From: Aquanectria penicillioides
Taxonomy: Eukaryota > Ascomycota > Sordariomycetes > Hypocreales > Nectriaceae
Direction: 5' to 3'
Length of the DNA stretch: 64,000 bases
NCBI GenBank assembly: GCA_003415625.1
Contig: PYIU01000002.1
Span: forward strand, 2,976,001 to 3,040,000
Shown: positions 9,853-21,089 of the stretch, one piece after another
Layout: the number at the start of each line of letters is the position of its first letter
Position numbering within the stretch: position 1 is the first letter of the stretch
Position numbers and translations under genes: made by a program
Notes under the pieces: model-generated
The model's input: the letters and a program-made list of their open reading frames with translations, nothing else
What the model was told of the DNA's origin: nothing
Databases searched by the model: none

Positions 9853-12709
9853 GGTGTTTGCTGAAAGAGCAGTATAAACGAGTGACTGCAATGAACGGCT
9901 GCAAAGATCGACTGCAACAACCAAGAAAAAGAGTGACTTGGATGGCTGAGAAATCCAACTTCTGACCCTGCATTGTCAGACGATTATATACTCCCAAATA
10001 TAACTAACCAGTTTGCCTCCTCGTCCTCATTCACCACTTACACGGCAAAGGAGACGATCTCAAGGACACGCCGATGCGGCATCCACGATCCGAGTTTCCA
10101 TCCAAACAGACGCCAACGCCTACGCCAACGCAGCTACCGCCGTAGTACTACGCCCCTAGCCAGCAGCTGGCAAGGGACGTGGGATGTATGTGCATGGCCA
10201 AGTGAATCGACGCCTAGCAGGGTTGGCCGAGTGGCGAAGAGCCATATGGGGATGCGGATGTGGATGCAGATGGACATCTGGCAAGCTATATTGGGCCTGT
10301 TGAGGGGAGCGGGTCGCCAAATCGGTTCTAGTTAGGATTGACAAAGTCTCCGGGAATAGTGTTGGAGGTTGCAGACTTGGCCCTAGCTCAGGCGGTTCCT
10401 GGCTAACCCCTGACTAGAACTTCCACTACCGAGCTCAGGGGGCAAGGATCCTCCAAAGAAGGCAACCGAACAGAAGGCACCTTTGTCACACATACAAGAT
10501 AGCCACGAAGCACAATTTTCCCGGGTGTTGGCATGGGTGCGGTCGGTACGAGATTACGGAGTCACGGCTATATCGGACCCTCTAAGTTGTCAGTCTAGGT
10601 GGGTGGGATGCGGCGGCCATGATCAACCTTGAGCCTTCAACAAGAAGTTGATCTGCAAATCATTCCTGCCAGAAACCCAGCATCCGGAACCGACTGAGAG
10701 GCCACCCTACCACACCCCGATGAAACTCAAGAGCCATCTTCATCATCGACTGCATAGCATGCGCCGGTGCTCCAACGAACCCGTCAGCGGTAGGCTTGTT
10801 TCTCCCGCAGCCTCTGCAGCCTCTGCCGTCTCTGCCGAGTTCCGATCCATCGGCTAGGCTGTGACCTCACGTCCTACTGCATGTTGATGACCGATCCGAC
10901 TCATAAGACTCCTAGGCTTCAAAATGGGGGAGACCCAGGGCTAGAAGCGCCAAGCCACACCGTCGTCATTGAAATGAGGTGGGCGCCAAACTTGGCTTTT
11001 GGGCTGTGATGGTGGCTTCGGCCGGGCCAGATTCGGAAGACCCTGGACCTGTCTACTTTGAAGGCAGCTAGCTCCATCTACCAGCTTTCGCTCAGTCATT
11101 GTCCACTTGTTCGAGATGGGATTTTTGTGACCATGATCCCACATGCCGTACATTGCCGACATTGTGAATACGGGGTACACATGATTATCTGAGGGGTCTT
11201 CAACCCTGAAAATCTGAAAATTATCCGAGGATGGGGGGATGACCATCATCTCAAAGTCGTGACTTCAGATCGACGTCAGATTAAGTGTTAGGACTGTCCA
11301 AGGTCAACTCATATTGAAGCAAACATGGGGCAGCAATTGCTCAAGCGACTACATACTTGCCAGATGCAGCCAAATCAGTTTCCACCCCATGGCTCACAAG
11401 TCATGGCTCACGGCTCACGGCTCACGGCTCCTCACCCACCTCCTCTCTAGGAACGCACTATCCCTACCGTTGGTTCCAACAGCTAGGTTTCGGCTTCAGT
11501 AGCCAGACTCACCGTTTAATGACCCGCAACATACGACCACCTTCACCGTCGAAGTCTCAGAGACCGTCACTAAGACACCACCACCGGACCCCATCGCACT
11601 ACTGTCCCCTTTCATTGAATCGCGCGTTGTAACAAGTCCTGTGCGTAGCCCTCACTGACGTCGAGGCTGCTCTCTTTCTTCGATCTAGGGACAAAAAACT
11701 TGGGATGGTTGGTCTTTGGTGGAGTTCCCATGCATCCATATCAACAAACGGCACAAGAGACACCAACTTCGAGAACCTGAAACAAATTTGCCTGCTATGG
11801 GGATGTACCCCTTTCATTCTACTTGCATTCACATCACTCTTTACCTCGCAGATAACGACCTACTGCACCAACCAACCTTCCCGGCAGGCTGACTCAAAAC
11901 GAGTCAGTATTCCAGCGCTGTTCAGCACCTGGTCTTTTCCCACTTAATACATGGGGATTTGGTCAAGTAATCCAATCCCTGAAAATCACCGTAAATTATT
12001 CAAGCTTGCAACTTGCACAATTATCCATGATCTCAGTACAGTTCTACTCTTGGTCAAAAGAATAGAGATGTCGGCAGTTTCAGTATAGACCAGAGCTCGT
12101 CTTTACTTTGTCTTTCACGTTATCCTACACTTCCCTCATCTACTTGGTCATACTTCCCGCAACAGTGACATCACCATCGGCGTAATCAACATGAATGATG
12201 TCCCTGGGTCAGAAGCGGCCGCGGGCAAGCATGTGAGCTCGCTTGCTATCAAATGCTACTTTTTTTTTCTAGCGTCATTTCTTTGACTCTTGGAATATGA
12301 ATAGCCAGGAACTACGCGAACATGGTCACAATGGAAATGTGAAACATTAAATAATAGTAAGCAAGTACCCTGGTCGAGGCGAGATGAATACGCAGGCAAG
12401 GCGAATTGAGGATCCGGGGGTACGCTAAGTTATAGCCTTAGTTGATGGCGACTACGGAATTGTGCCATGTTGAATGTAGGAGCCATTTTAGAGGAAGTGA
12501 ATGCAGCCATTTGTCTTCACTCTTGACTGGAGGCTCGGAGTATTTATCAGAACTAACAAGGCAGAAGTTCATCCTCTATCCCTTCCTCATCGTGTGTCGA
12601 TGAAGACCGGCGTTAGACTAAAATATGGCATTGATGTCCGCCCGAGTGCTATTGACTAGGAGCGGTGATGATGACAGCGATTCTGTTGAATACTTGGATG
12701 ATTTAAATA
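9853..12709. other. Gene-poor region upstream of the secreted-protein gene
   Basis: Nearly 2.9 kb without a convincing gene on either strand; the open frames are short, lack introns that would extend them, and show no recognisable domains. The first ~150 bp must contain the promoter of the secreted-protein gene. A tRNA A-box-like string near 10217 has no matching T-arm. Confidence 0.5.
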
Positions 12710-13206
12710 TGTTGAAAGTATAGAACCCAAAGTACCACTTGTTTCGGCAAGGGGGTACCTCCAGTTTTTGCTGAGGTGCTATGGTTCAATAGGTTATGAG
12801 ACCGGTTCGTCGCTGCCGCCACTGTATTGGTCGCACAACTCGCTTCGTATTGTACACGATTGTTGCACAAGACCAGAAAACAGAATAAAAAGGCAAAAAG
12901 CCCCTTGGTTCGATTCCCTACCACTAGGGGAGATTAAATGGATCTTCTAGACAGAGCCCAAGCCAGAGCCAGAGCCAGAGCCGTAGAGCCAGAGCCATGG
13001 AGCCACTGCCAGTGCCAGTGCCATAGAGCCAGAGCCAGATATGCCAGTTCTAGTAAAACGGATCCAGCCCACATACACAAGTCAAGCTTGCGATTTGAAA
13101 GGCCCAATCACTAGCTTGAGGGGAGTGTTGAAAGTATAGAACCCAAAGTACCACTTGTTTCGGCAAGGGAGTACCTCCAATTTTTGCTGAGGTGCTATGG
13201 TTCAAT
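12710..13206 (+). mobile_element. Decayed LTR-element-like unit (81-bp direct repeats, non-autonomous)
   Basis: Two 81-bp direct repeats, 12710-12790 and 13126-13206, differ at only two positions, both G in the left copy and A in the right. Both begin TGTTGAAAGTATAGAACCC, the TG start expected of an LTR. The right copy is immediately preceded by the purine tract TGAGGGGAG (about 13117-13125), as a polypurine tract precedes a 3' LTR. The internal ~335 bp have no coding capacity and contain AGAGCC-type repeats. After the 81 bp the flanks diverge (the right copy carries extra AAATATAT), so the LTR ends and target duplication are not defined. This fits a small Copia-like non-autonomous relic; I infer this from structure only. 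Confidence 0.55.
12953..13040. repeat. Imperfect AGAGCC/CCAGTG simple repeat
   Basis: The interior of the LTR-like unit is made of imperfect copies of AGAGCC (as CAGAGCCAGAGCC) with a CCAGTG variant in the middle. It has no coding potential. Confidence 0.8.
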
Positions 13207-16040
13207 AAAATATATAGGTTACCCTATACCTCACGGCTTGCGTCAAACGACGAAATGATAGAATCTCACCCTGATGGGACTCGAGCCGCCACAGGTGGTA
13301 TTCCTAGGAGGCAAAAAGGTCAATGACTTGATACTGCTGACTAGAGGACAACGGCTTCATGCTGCGTAGGGTAATCATCACTGTTCATCTGGCTATAAGA
13401 GGTCTGGAACAAACAACTACGCAACAAGTTAACCCGTTTTTCCTTCCCAGGCATAAACTCGACCAAAAGACTTGTCATTTACCCACCCACAAACGGAGAT
13501 TGAGTAGAGCATGCCTAAGACTCCTCAGATGATCGAAATTACCCGAATCCAATAGAACTTATGACTTACCATGATCGTGGCCATGAATAGTAGCAGCTGC
13601 CATCATCGGTGCTATAGGGTAGGTACTTGTCCGGCACACATGTCACTGATGCAGTTGTTTTTGGAACACAAAACTAGGTCTCATCAAACGTGTTAGCCTT
13701 GTAAACGACGTGCCAGCCGAGCGTTCTCTACGCATTCGACTCCCGTATGATGCCATTGATTATGTTTCTTTTATTATTCTTTTCGAATGTGAGCTTACGC
13801 ATGTATTTTTCCTCTTCTCTGTCCTGTTTTTTGCCATATTCGGTGACTTCTGCAAGAATTGAAATGCTAGCTCTCAAATCCAGTCGGCTTAGATCAGTGG
13901 CAATGCAACACTCATACCAGCCATACTGCTACGTGGCATTCGAAATCAATGCAATGATTAAGCAGAGGAACGTGACCAATTGAGTCTACTTTCAGAGACC
14001 CGTTTATGCCCGAGTAGGGTGGTGCCTGGCGTTCATGTATTGCGCGTGGAGAAATTTCAAGGCCGTCCAAGTGCACTACGTCACCGGGTATCTTTCCCGA
14101 TAGAAGGTCAAGACGGAATTTTCGAATTGGACAACAGCAACAACTTGGTGGACGGAGTACAATACATATGCCCTTAGGCAATTGCCGCTTGGCGCCAAGG
14201 CATCGAGCGGACAGATGCTCTCCATGCTTCCATGAAACCAATGCGCTTCACTGCCAACATACCCAACCTCCAGCAAAGAACTAAGCACAGCTCTCACTCT
14301 CGAGCATGAGGTCCCACCGAACCACAGGGAAACCCACAGTCAGATACCGCCACGTCAATGAGAAGATCCATGACAGAATGGTTGGGCTCCAAGCTGAGAG
14401 GCCACAGCAAGGAAGACCCAAGCAGGACGTACCTCGCATTTCGCGTCACTAATGCTCTTTATCGATGCAGTGTACGGGTAATTGCGTGCGGTCAGACAAG
14501 ATCCGTGCCCGACACAGTGTTGCTAATAACTCCGGATTCCCGGGCTAGTTCGGAGAGATCTGCCGGGGAGGTGGTGGGTTGGGCCGGGTTGTTCACCGAG
14601 GTTTGGTGAGAGTTCCAACTTGGCACAGAGCTATCGGGTCACAGAAAGGGCGATAATGAGTGTTTTGCGCACTTGAGAAGTGCCGCGGCCACGGCAAGAG
14701 GGACGGCAAGTGTCTAAGACTCGAATTCCATCAAGACAATGTCTTTGCTCCTTTCTTTCTCTGGCTCTGATCCAGCCGCCGTTTGTCTCTGTGAAGTCTC
14801 CACCACGGTTCTCTTCGTTTCCCCATTCGTAAGATTCCGAATTCCGCAACGGCCCAAAGGGAGAGCTAGACAGGCGGGTCTTGGTTAAAAAAAAAAAAAA
14901 AGAAACCCCCAAAAAAACAAATCCCCTCCCAAAAAAAAAAAAGCCAGATCGGTTCCAGAGGGGCAGCCGGAACGGGGAGGGGCTGGCTCCGCTCGGCTCG
15001 TGTTAGCACAGAGGAACTCCTCACTGACTATGCACGCGACACTTGAGTCAAGCAAGTTAGAGCAAGCCAAGTGTGAGGTTTTGGGCCCCAAAAACGGTCT
15101 TGGGTTGGCCAGCCACAAGAGAAGAGAGGCGGGGGCTGCAACAATGGGATGAGAGGGCGGCGGCGCGCGGGGGACCTGGCACCTTGTCTTTGGGCAGGTG
15201 AAAATTCTCCATCGATGAATGGGCAGGCATTGGATCGAAACGCAGCTACGTGGATTGGCGAGCAGCGTGGTACAGATGATCCTGCCAGACTTTCCGCGTT
15301 TGCACCGGTACCGTACGTTACGTACAGTGTCGGTGAGCGTGGTTGGGCCCGGCCAAGCTGAGAGCTCACACTTCAAAAAGGCGGCGCTCGACCGCTTCTT
15401 CTTGTTGTTCCCTTCCCTTCCCTTTCTTCTCCCTCGTCCGATTCCTCCTTCAGCATACCCTCTGACTTTTCTCCTCGGCGGTTCGTTGGAGAAGGGGGGC
15501 TGAAAAGAACCGCACAATCACACCGGCCAAGCCCATCCACGGGCGGCCATCAGAGAGCTACATCTGTGTATCTCTCTGCCTGCCTGGTGGTCCCTTTTGA
15601 CGTACGCACCTCGCTGAGGGCCGTACGTACTACAGGGGGGACCGACCCGGTAGTTAGCTGAGCCTCAAGCCCATCGGGGCCAGGCACCCATTTGCCGGCA
15701 ACAATCCAATCGAAACAAGGAGACTGTGAGATTCAGGGGCTCCTGGAATGGGATCGTTGGCTAAACATAGGTACGTACGTCGGCGGGAACTGGGAAGGGA
15801 TCCAATACCGCAGTGGAACCCCATCTCCCCAGAACGAAAAGTGGCCACACCCCTGAACTGGAAGCCGAATGCTGACAGGACGCGTCGCAGCAAATTGACC
15901 TGCCAGTCTCAATCTAAATTCCCCCTTCGTGTCCTTCGTAAACACGATTTTTTCCCTCTTTCTCGACTGCCGCATTCCATCGACGCCTCTCATTCCATAA
16001 CCTGCCTCGACGCGCATCTTGACATCGCTCGATTCCAAAT
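13207..16040. other. Gene-poor region and far upstream region of PRA1
   Basis: No convincing gene. It includes purine/A-rich tracts at 14886-14941 (A runs interrupted by C runs) and several GTACGTAC-like strings around 15604-15780. The right part presumably holds the promoter and leader of the PRA1 gene. The open frames here are short and lack domain matches I know. Confidence 0.45.
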
Positions 16041-16295
16041 GTAAGCTTTCCTCATTGCTTCTCGCCTGTCTCCCCTGTCTGCATCAATTTGTACCCACGC
16101 ACCGTTGCGGTCCTAGCATGGTGGCTTGGCGAACGTGGCTGAAAAGGGCAAAAAAAAAACCTCCCTTTAATTGTCTGCCTAGCCTCACGTTGGCTCCGGC
16201 GGCTTGAGCTTTTGACAACTTGTCCTCTTTTCGTGACGAGCTTGCATGTTTCTCCGCGTCAATACGGATTACGACTAACTCGCATCTTCCATCAG
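16041..16295 (+). other. Predicted 5' UTR intron of the PRA1 gene
   Basis: A GTAAGC donor at 16041 and a CAG acceptor ending at 16295, with a perfect CTAAC branch site about 20 nt before the acceptor (GACTAACTCGC). The predicted 255-nt intron lies wholly upstream of the start codon at 16491. RNA evidence is not available here. Confidence 0.55.
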
Positions 16296-16490
16296 CCCGG
16301 CCCATCTATTCACCCTCGCCCAACCGACGTCGTATCGTCCCCGGATCGATTAATTTGGTTGCCTGCCATAACCAACACCGAATAAAAAAGCATCGTGATC
16401 CAGTTTGCAACGGCTTAAGAAGCTCGCTTGCCCACGATCGATTTTGCACATCTCCATCTACATCACACATCTTCTCACACCTTATTCGCA

Positions 16491-17021
16491 ATGGCTCGCA
16501 TCCAGATCCCCTTGGACGTCATCACGTCCCGTCTCAACCTGGGTGACCGTTTCCAGAGCCTGCGCTCTGGTCCCCTGAGCGGTCGCTTCTCGAACCTGCG
16601 CCCTGTGTCCGAGTTCCTCGATTTCAAGCGCATCTCCAAGCCTGCCAACTTCGCAGAGGCCCAGTCGCGTGTTAACTATAATCTGGGCCACTTCTCTAGC
16701 AACTATGCCGTTGTCTTTGTGATGCTGAGCATCTACGCTCTGCTCACAAACTGGCTGTTGCTCTTTGACATCATTTTTGTCATTGCCGGTATGTTCATCA
16801 TCGGCCGTCTTGACGGCGCCGATCTTGAAATCGGCACATTCCGCGCCACGACCTCCCAGCTCTATACTGGTCTGGTCTGCATCGCCGTTCCGCTGGGTCT
16901 GATTGCTTCGCCCTTCATGACTCTGCTCTGGTTGATTGGCGCTTCTGGCGTGACCATTCTTGGCCACGCCGCACTACTGGACAAGCCCATCGATGAGGCT
17001 TTTTCCGGGGAGGCGGTCTAG
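16491..17021 (+). CDS. PRA1/Yip3-family prenylated Rab acceptor
   Basis: A 176-aa intronless coding region starting MARIQIPLDVITSRL. PRA1 (Yip3 in yeast) proteins bind prenylated Rab GTPases at Golgi and ER membranes and act in vesicle traffic. The core FKRISKPANFAEAQSRVNYNL is followed by two hydrophobic hairpins (YAVVFVMLSIYALLTNWLLL / FDIIFVIAGMFIIG and LYTGLVCIAVPLGLIAS / LLWLIGASGVTILGHAALL), the family's four-segment layout. It ends FSGEAV at 17021. An upstream in-frame ATG-less extension exists and is ignored because the sequence before 16491 looks like leader. One base added to the G run at 17006-17009 would fuse this frame to the coding region that follows; see that entry. Confidence 0.88.
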   Translation: MARIQIPLDVITSRLNLGDRFQSLRSGPLSGRFSNLRPVSEFLDFKRISKPANFAEAQSRVNYNLGHFSSNYAVVFVMLSIYALLTNWLLLFDIIFVIAGMFIIGRLDGADLEIGTFRATTSQLYTGLVCIAVPLGLIASPFMTLLWLIGASGVTILGHAALLDKPIDEAFSGEAV

Positions 17022-18330
17022 GTGGTCGGCCGCGATCTCCCGAATTTGCGCCCCAATGGGGAAGACCATCGAGGCGCAGGCGGCGGAGGACAGATGGGGA
17101 TGCTGCGCAATACGGGTACGGTGGAAGTGACAGGGTGGAAGAGCTGGGTACGGACGAGGATGAAGTGGACTCTCAAGGCGTTGGGGTTTCTACGGGTGCT
17201 CTTACTCGTTTTGTCAGCGATTCTCTTCGATTTACAGGTATGGAGCTGGGTGACCAGCTGCAAGGAGCCAGGGGTTTCTTGGGGGTTCGGATGATGAGGA
17301 GGATGACGAAGATGAGGATTCATCGTCTGGTGACGAGGACGAATACGAGGAGCGGCTGGCTCAATTATCACCAAGGGACAGGGAGGAGTTTTTGATACAA
17401 TCGGCAATGGCACGAATCGAGCGAGCCCGGGCCATGGGGAGGAGCGACGTTGAACTCAACAAACATGAGCTTGCAGCGTTGGATCGTCGACGGAAGCGCA
17501 TGGAGGAGGAGGAGGAGAAAAAGAAGAAGCGGTCTGATCGTAAGAAGCGCAAGGAGCAGCGCATTGCTGTGCCGCTCACCCAACTGGAGCCTGTTTCGCG
17601 CAAGAAGAAGGGACCTCCGGTTCCTCATCCGTCGCGGCAAGAATCTCGGTCTCGGCATGCGTCGTCGAGCAGCAACATGGGCGACGACTATGACCGTCAA
17701 GGGTATCCTCCTATGGGCTACTTCCCACCGCCGTCGGGGGGTCGATCAAGGCCGCGATCCGGCACGGCGTCTTCGCAACGGCCGCCTAGCCGGGTCCGAG
17801 ACGAACGCGGAGGAGCTCCGTTCGACTACATGCAAGGACCCGGTCGCCACGTCTCTGATTCGGTGGCTGGAGCTCACTCAGGCAGGGCCAACCCTCCTGA
17901 AGAGCCTTGGGTGCCCAACGTTGCCCCGGCATCAAGTCGAGGAGCACCTGATCCATTCCAGTTCCAAACCGAAGGACCACATACGTCAGCCTCTCGGCGG
18001 CACAGGTCAGGCCCGGCTGAAATGGGCACACGGGGGCGAACCACGAGGAACAGCCAAGGACGCAGACATCAGAATCTGGATGATGACACAAGCGAGGATG
18101 AGAGCAGCAGTGACGGCGACGATTCCTCGTCGCTAGATGAACCAACATCATCGAGTGACAACACGGGAAACAGCGCGCACATTCGTGAAGCGCCAAGAGG
18201 ACGAGCGCCTCCAGTTGTCGTCGAAGTTGATCCAGAGCCCGAAGCCAAACCTCAGGCAGCCAAGAAGGGTGCCTCAAAGAACTCATCGCCATCGAAGCGA
18301 AAGCCGATAAGAGGACGACGGAGAAAGTAG
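16997..18330 (+). CDS. Disordered acidic/basic protein, start unresolved
   Basis: A continuous coding-like region in two frames. From 16997 it reads ...RPSRRRRRTDGDAAQYGYGG, then DRVEELGTDEDEVDS and LRFTGMELGDQLQGARGFLG. At GGGGG 17281-17285 the frame moves by one base and continues as acidic DDEEDDEDEDSSSGDEDEYE, then an Arg/Lys/Glu-rich helix (SAMARIERARAMGRSDVELN, ALDRRRKRMEEEEEKKKKRS), YPPMGYFPPPSGG, and a Ser/Arg/Lys-rich tail with stop at 18330. No ATG opens the first frame, and it overlaps the end of PRA1. Either a start lies in a frame hidden by an indel (an ATG at 17056 is close), or the two regions form one gene. A 59-nt intron (17213-17271) could also join the frames but its donor, GTCAGC, is weak. 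I do not know the function. Confidence 0.5.
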
Positions 18331-19447
18331 AGCCAAAGTGAGGCGTTGACAGGACAGAATGAAGAAAATTGGTACCCGATAATGGGAAATCCCCGAAGTC
18401 ACTACATATTGAGCAAATGATATTGATATAGACTAATCAAACTTGTAATCACACTCTGCTTCAATAAATGAGAATGAGTAGAACTGCTGCTGCTCTTAAT
18501 TTAATCTTCGTATTCTTTTTTTTCTCTTGATTTTTTCTCTCTAAATGTCAGTTTGTTACCCTCGCTTTCATTGTCGAGCTGAGGGAGCAGACAGACCATT
18601 CCCTCAATCATCATGCTGGCTTGCCCCGTAATCCTTGGCTGATGCTTGAAGCGGTGTGTGCTTGAACGCGCAGCTGCTATTAGTGAATGGCAGCTTGCTG
18701 TTTAACCTTGTTGGGCAAGGTACGTCTGTACACGTCCTTTCCTGTTTACCACCCCAGGACCTCCGAAAGAGGACACCAAGGAAGGGTCCAACCAGGGCCA
18801 GCGAAATCATGGGCAGCCAGCCTCGGCTCTGCGCGCGCAACCTGTGGAGTGTGGACTGTAAAGCTGGGCGTGGGCCTGTGGTGTGATGGGTGGGTGGGTG
18901 GCCAGGAGCCTGTCACCCATTGACCGAGCATTTGGAGCTACTACCGAGTCACGACCCTCCAGGTCACCACTACGGATACCTTACACATCCGTTCAGTAGG
19001 CAGGTACTGTGCTTGCACGTCGGGCTCAATCGTGCCTCGCACCTACCCCAAGCTCTAGGCGTCCGCGTCCCGTCCCATCCCAACTGAATTGATCCCTTGA
19101 TCCCTTGATCCCTTGGCCCAGCTGCTCCATCTCCATCTCCATCTCCATCTCCATCTCCATCTCCATCTCCATCTCCATCTCCCAACTCCCAACTCCCATC
19201 TCCCATCTTAGACCTTTCATCTCCCGCAGCCACCCATCGGCCGCGCATCGCCTTCATCTGCCGTCCTCGCCTTCGTCTACACCCTCGGCACTTTACACCC
19301 GGCACCACTGGTCACCACCTCACTGCTGCTGCTGTGTCGCTGCGTCGCTGCGTCGCCACATTATCGCGCCCCCCTCAGCTTGCGATTCCAACCCGCTTCC
19401 TACACCACTCCAGACACAGGCGCCCGCGCGCACGCTCCCGCAGGACC
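18331..19447. other. Intergenic region: 3' UTR then promoter of the Pex4-like gene
   Basis: It starts with an AT-rich 3' UTR-like stretch (18331-18560) and becomes CT-rich toward the E2 gene. Apart from the hexanucleotide repeat described separately, I see no gene. Confidence 0.5.
19125..19182. repeat. (CTCCAT)n hexanucleotide microsatellite
   Basis: Nearly ten perfect copies of CTCCAT about 265 bp before the predicted start codon of the Pex4-like gene, preceded by three copies of an 8-bp TGATCCCT-type unit (about 19090-19115). It lies in the leader or promoter, where pyrimidine-rich tracts are common in fungi. Confidence 0.95.
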
Positions 19448-20092
19448 ATGCCCAAATCAACGGCCTCAGGCGCATCCGCCTCCTCGTCCAAGAGCGCTAC
19501 CAAACGACTCCTCAAGGAGCTGGAGAATTGGCGCGTCGAGCAGAAGGATGAAACCGGTATTGAACGCCTTGGCCCCATCGACGACAGCAATCTGCTCGAG
19601 TGGCAGGCCGTCATCAACGGCAAGGGAATAGGCTCCGGCTACGATGGTACGCGACTCTCCCCCCCCCCCCCCCCCCTCTCCTTATGTTCACCACATCCTC
19701 CCTGCGTGCCATGGAGCACATCTCTCGCTTTCGCCGCCTCGCATAATCTAACTCGCATTTCCCCAGATGGCCGCTGGCTCCTTAGCATCAGCGTCCCGCC
19801 CACGTATCCCCAACACCCCCCGAAGATGTCATTCGTGACGACCATCGTCCACCCTAATATTGCATTGCAGACGGGCGAGATCTGCCTCGACCTACTCAAG
19901 GATGCCTGGACCCCGGCCTACAGCGTTCTCGAGTGCGTCCGCGCCGTCCGTATGCTGCTCGGCTACCCAGAGACGGACAGTCCTCTCAACGTCGACATTG
20001 CCGCCCTGCTTCGTGGTGGCGACGTCCTTGGCACCCGCAAACTGGTCGAGTTTTGGGTCCACGATGCTGATGGGAGGTACGATGGTCCGTAA
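19448..20092 (+). CDS. Ubiquitin-conjugating enzyme E2, Pex4-like
   Basis: Exons 19448-19646 and 19767-20092 give 174 aa. The UBC fold is recognisable from RLLKELENWR at residue ~19 through HPNI and the catalytic Cys in GEICLDLLKDAWTPAYS, to the C-terminal LVEFWVHDADGRYDG. The KDAWTPAYS and DSPLNVDIAALLR context matches Pex4, the peroxisomal E2 that ubiquitinates the import receptor Pex5 so that it can be recycled. The intron has a GTACGC donor, a CTAAC branch site and a CAG acceptor. It is 120 nt, free of stops, and carries an 18-nt C run at 19659-19676, so an unspliced reading frame is also open. MPKSTASG is chosen as start because the sequence before it is low-complexity leader. Confidence 0.85.
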   Translation: MPKSTASGASASSSKSATKRLLKELENWRVEQKDETGIERLGPIDDSNLLEWQAVINGKGIGSGYDGTRLSPPPPPLSLCSPHPPCVPWSTSLAFAASHNLTRISPDGRWLLSISVPPTYPQHPPKMSFVTTIVHPNIALQTGEICLDLLKDAWTPAYSVLECVRAVRMLLGYPETDSPLNVDIAALLRGGDVLGTRKLVEFWVHDADGRYDGP

Positions 20093-21089
20093 AAACGAAA
20101 TTAAGGCTATATTCGCAAATGGGCAATTAAATCAGGCGTTGAGAGCGATGGGAGAATAGGAGGCATGGGCCGGAATGGCATAGCATGAACCGGAATGGAA
20201 TGCAATGGAATGTAACTGAGGCGGGACAAGGTGGAACTAGTCTGTCCACGACGAGAATATTCGTTCCCGAGGATGTTTTTACCAGGAGTTTGGGATTCGT
20301 GGGTTTTACGTTACGACTTCTGTCGACTTGGCAATGTCGACATCAGGATTGGAGATATTTGGTTCTTGCATGGGTTGAGCGACGTCGAACAATTTGAAAA
20401 TGACCAGATACCACAGAGCAACTTGAACACACTCGCCTCTCAAAACAACATGCGTCGTCCTAAGAATAAACATTTGTCACATGTCGGAGCATTGATAATG
20501 CTCTGGGGAGTTTGTATGAGCTTTTCGTAACAATAAAAAAAACATGTCTCTTTCAGTCACCCTGAGATAACGCTCGTCGCCATAAAAGTGCACAAAATGC
20601 ACATCCATGCTCTGCCCCGTCTATACCAACAGTCGTTTCCCCCCGTCCATGTCCGCGTGCTCCGCGGCGGACTTGTAATTTACAGAAAGTTGCAATAAAA
20701 AGACAAGAAAAAAAAAAGGAACCCTTCTACGGGACAAACCGCCAATGTAGATGGAGAAAGCCCCGACCCCTTCAATGATTTGTCGTGTTCGTATTCCAGG
20801 AGACCGATTTCTCCTAGGAATGGAGACCAAACCAAGCCATCATGCTCTTTCTCCTCCTTCTTGTTTCCATTGTCGGTTGTCTCGCCGACATTTATATTTC
20901 CTTTTGTGGTTGTATAGATAGAGATATACTACAGAACGCCGTGACCCTTACCCGCCCAGATTCCAAGATGGATAATACACCGGCGGCCGCTTTGCTGAAT
21001 GGAACGCAGCGTAGCTCGTCTTGAGCATGACAAGTCGTGATAGGTGCTAGTTCGTCGAGAGTTGGTCGACAACCCTGGACAAAGGCCCA
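20093..21089. other. Convergent intergenic region (Pex4 / Mnn9)
   Basis: About 1 kb between two genes that end toward each other. It contains 3' UTR-like AT-rich stretches and a short GGAATGG-rich patch near 20171-20210. No gene is visible. Confidence 0.5.

Noticed and set aside
10217..10240. tRNA-like string GGTTGGCCGAGTGGCGAAGAG
   Set aside because: It resembles a tRNA-Leu/Ser A box, but no T-arm (GGTTCGANTCC) or acceptor pairing follows within 120 nt.
12880..12925. T-arm-like GGTTCGATTCC near 12905
   Set aside because: There is no upstream A box or acceptor stem. It may be part of the LTR-like element (possible primer-binding region), but I could not support that.
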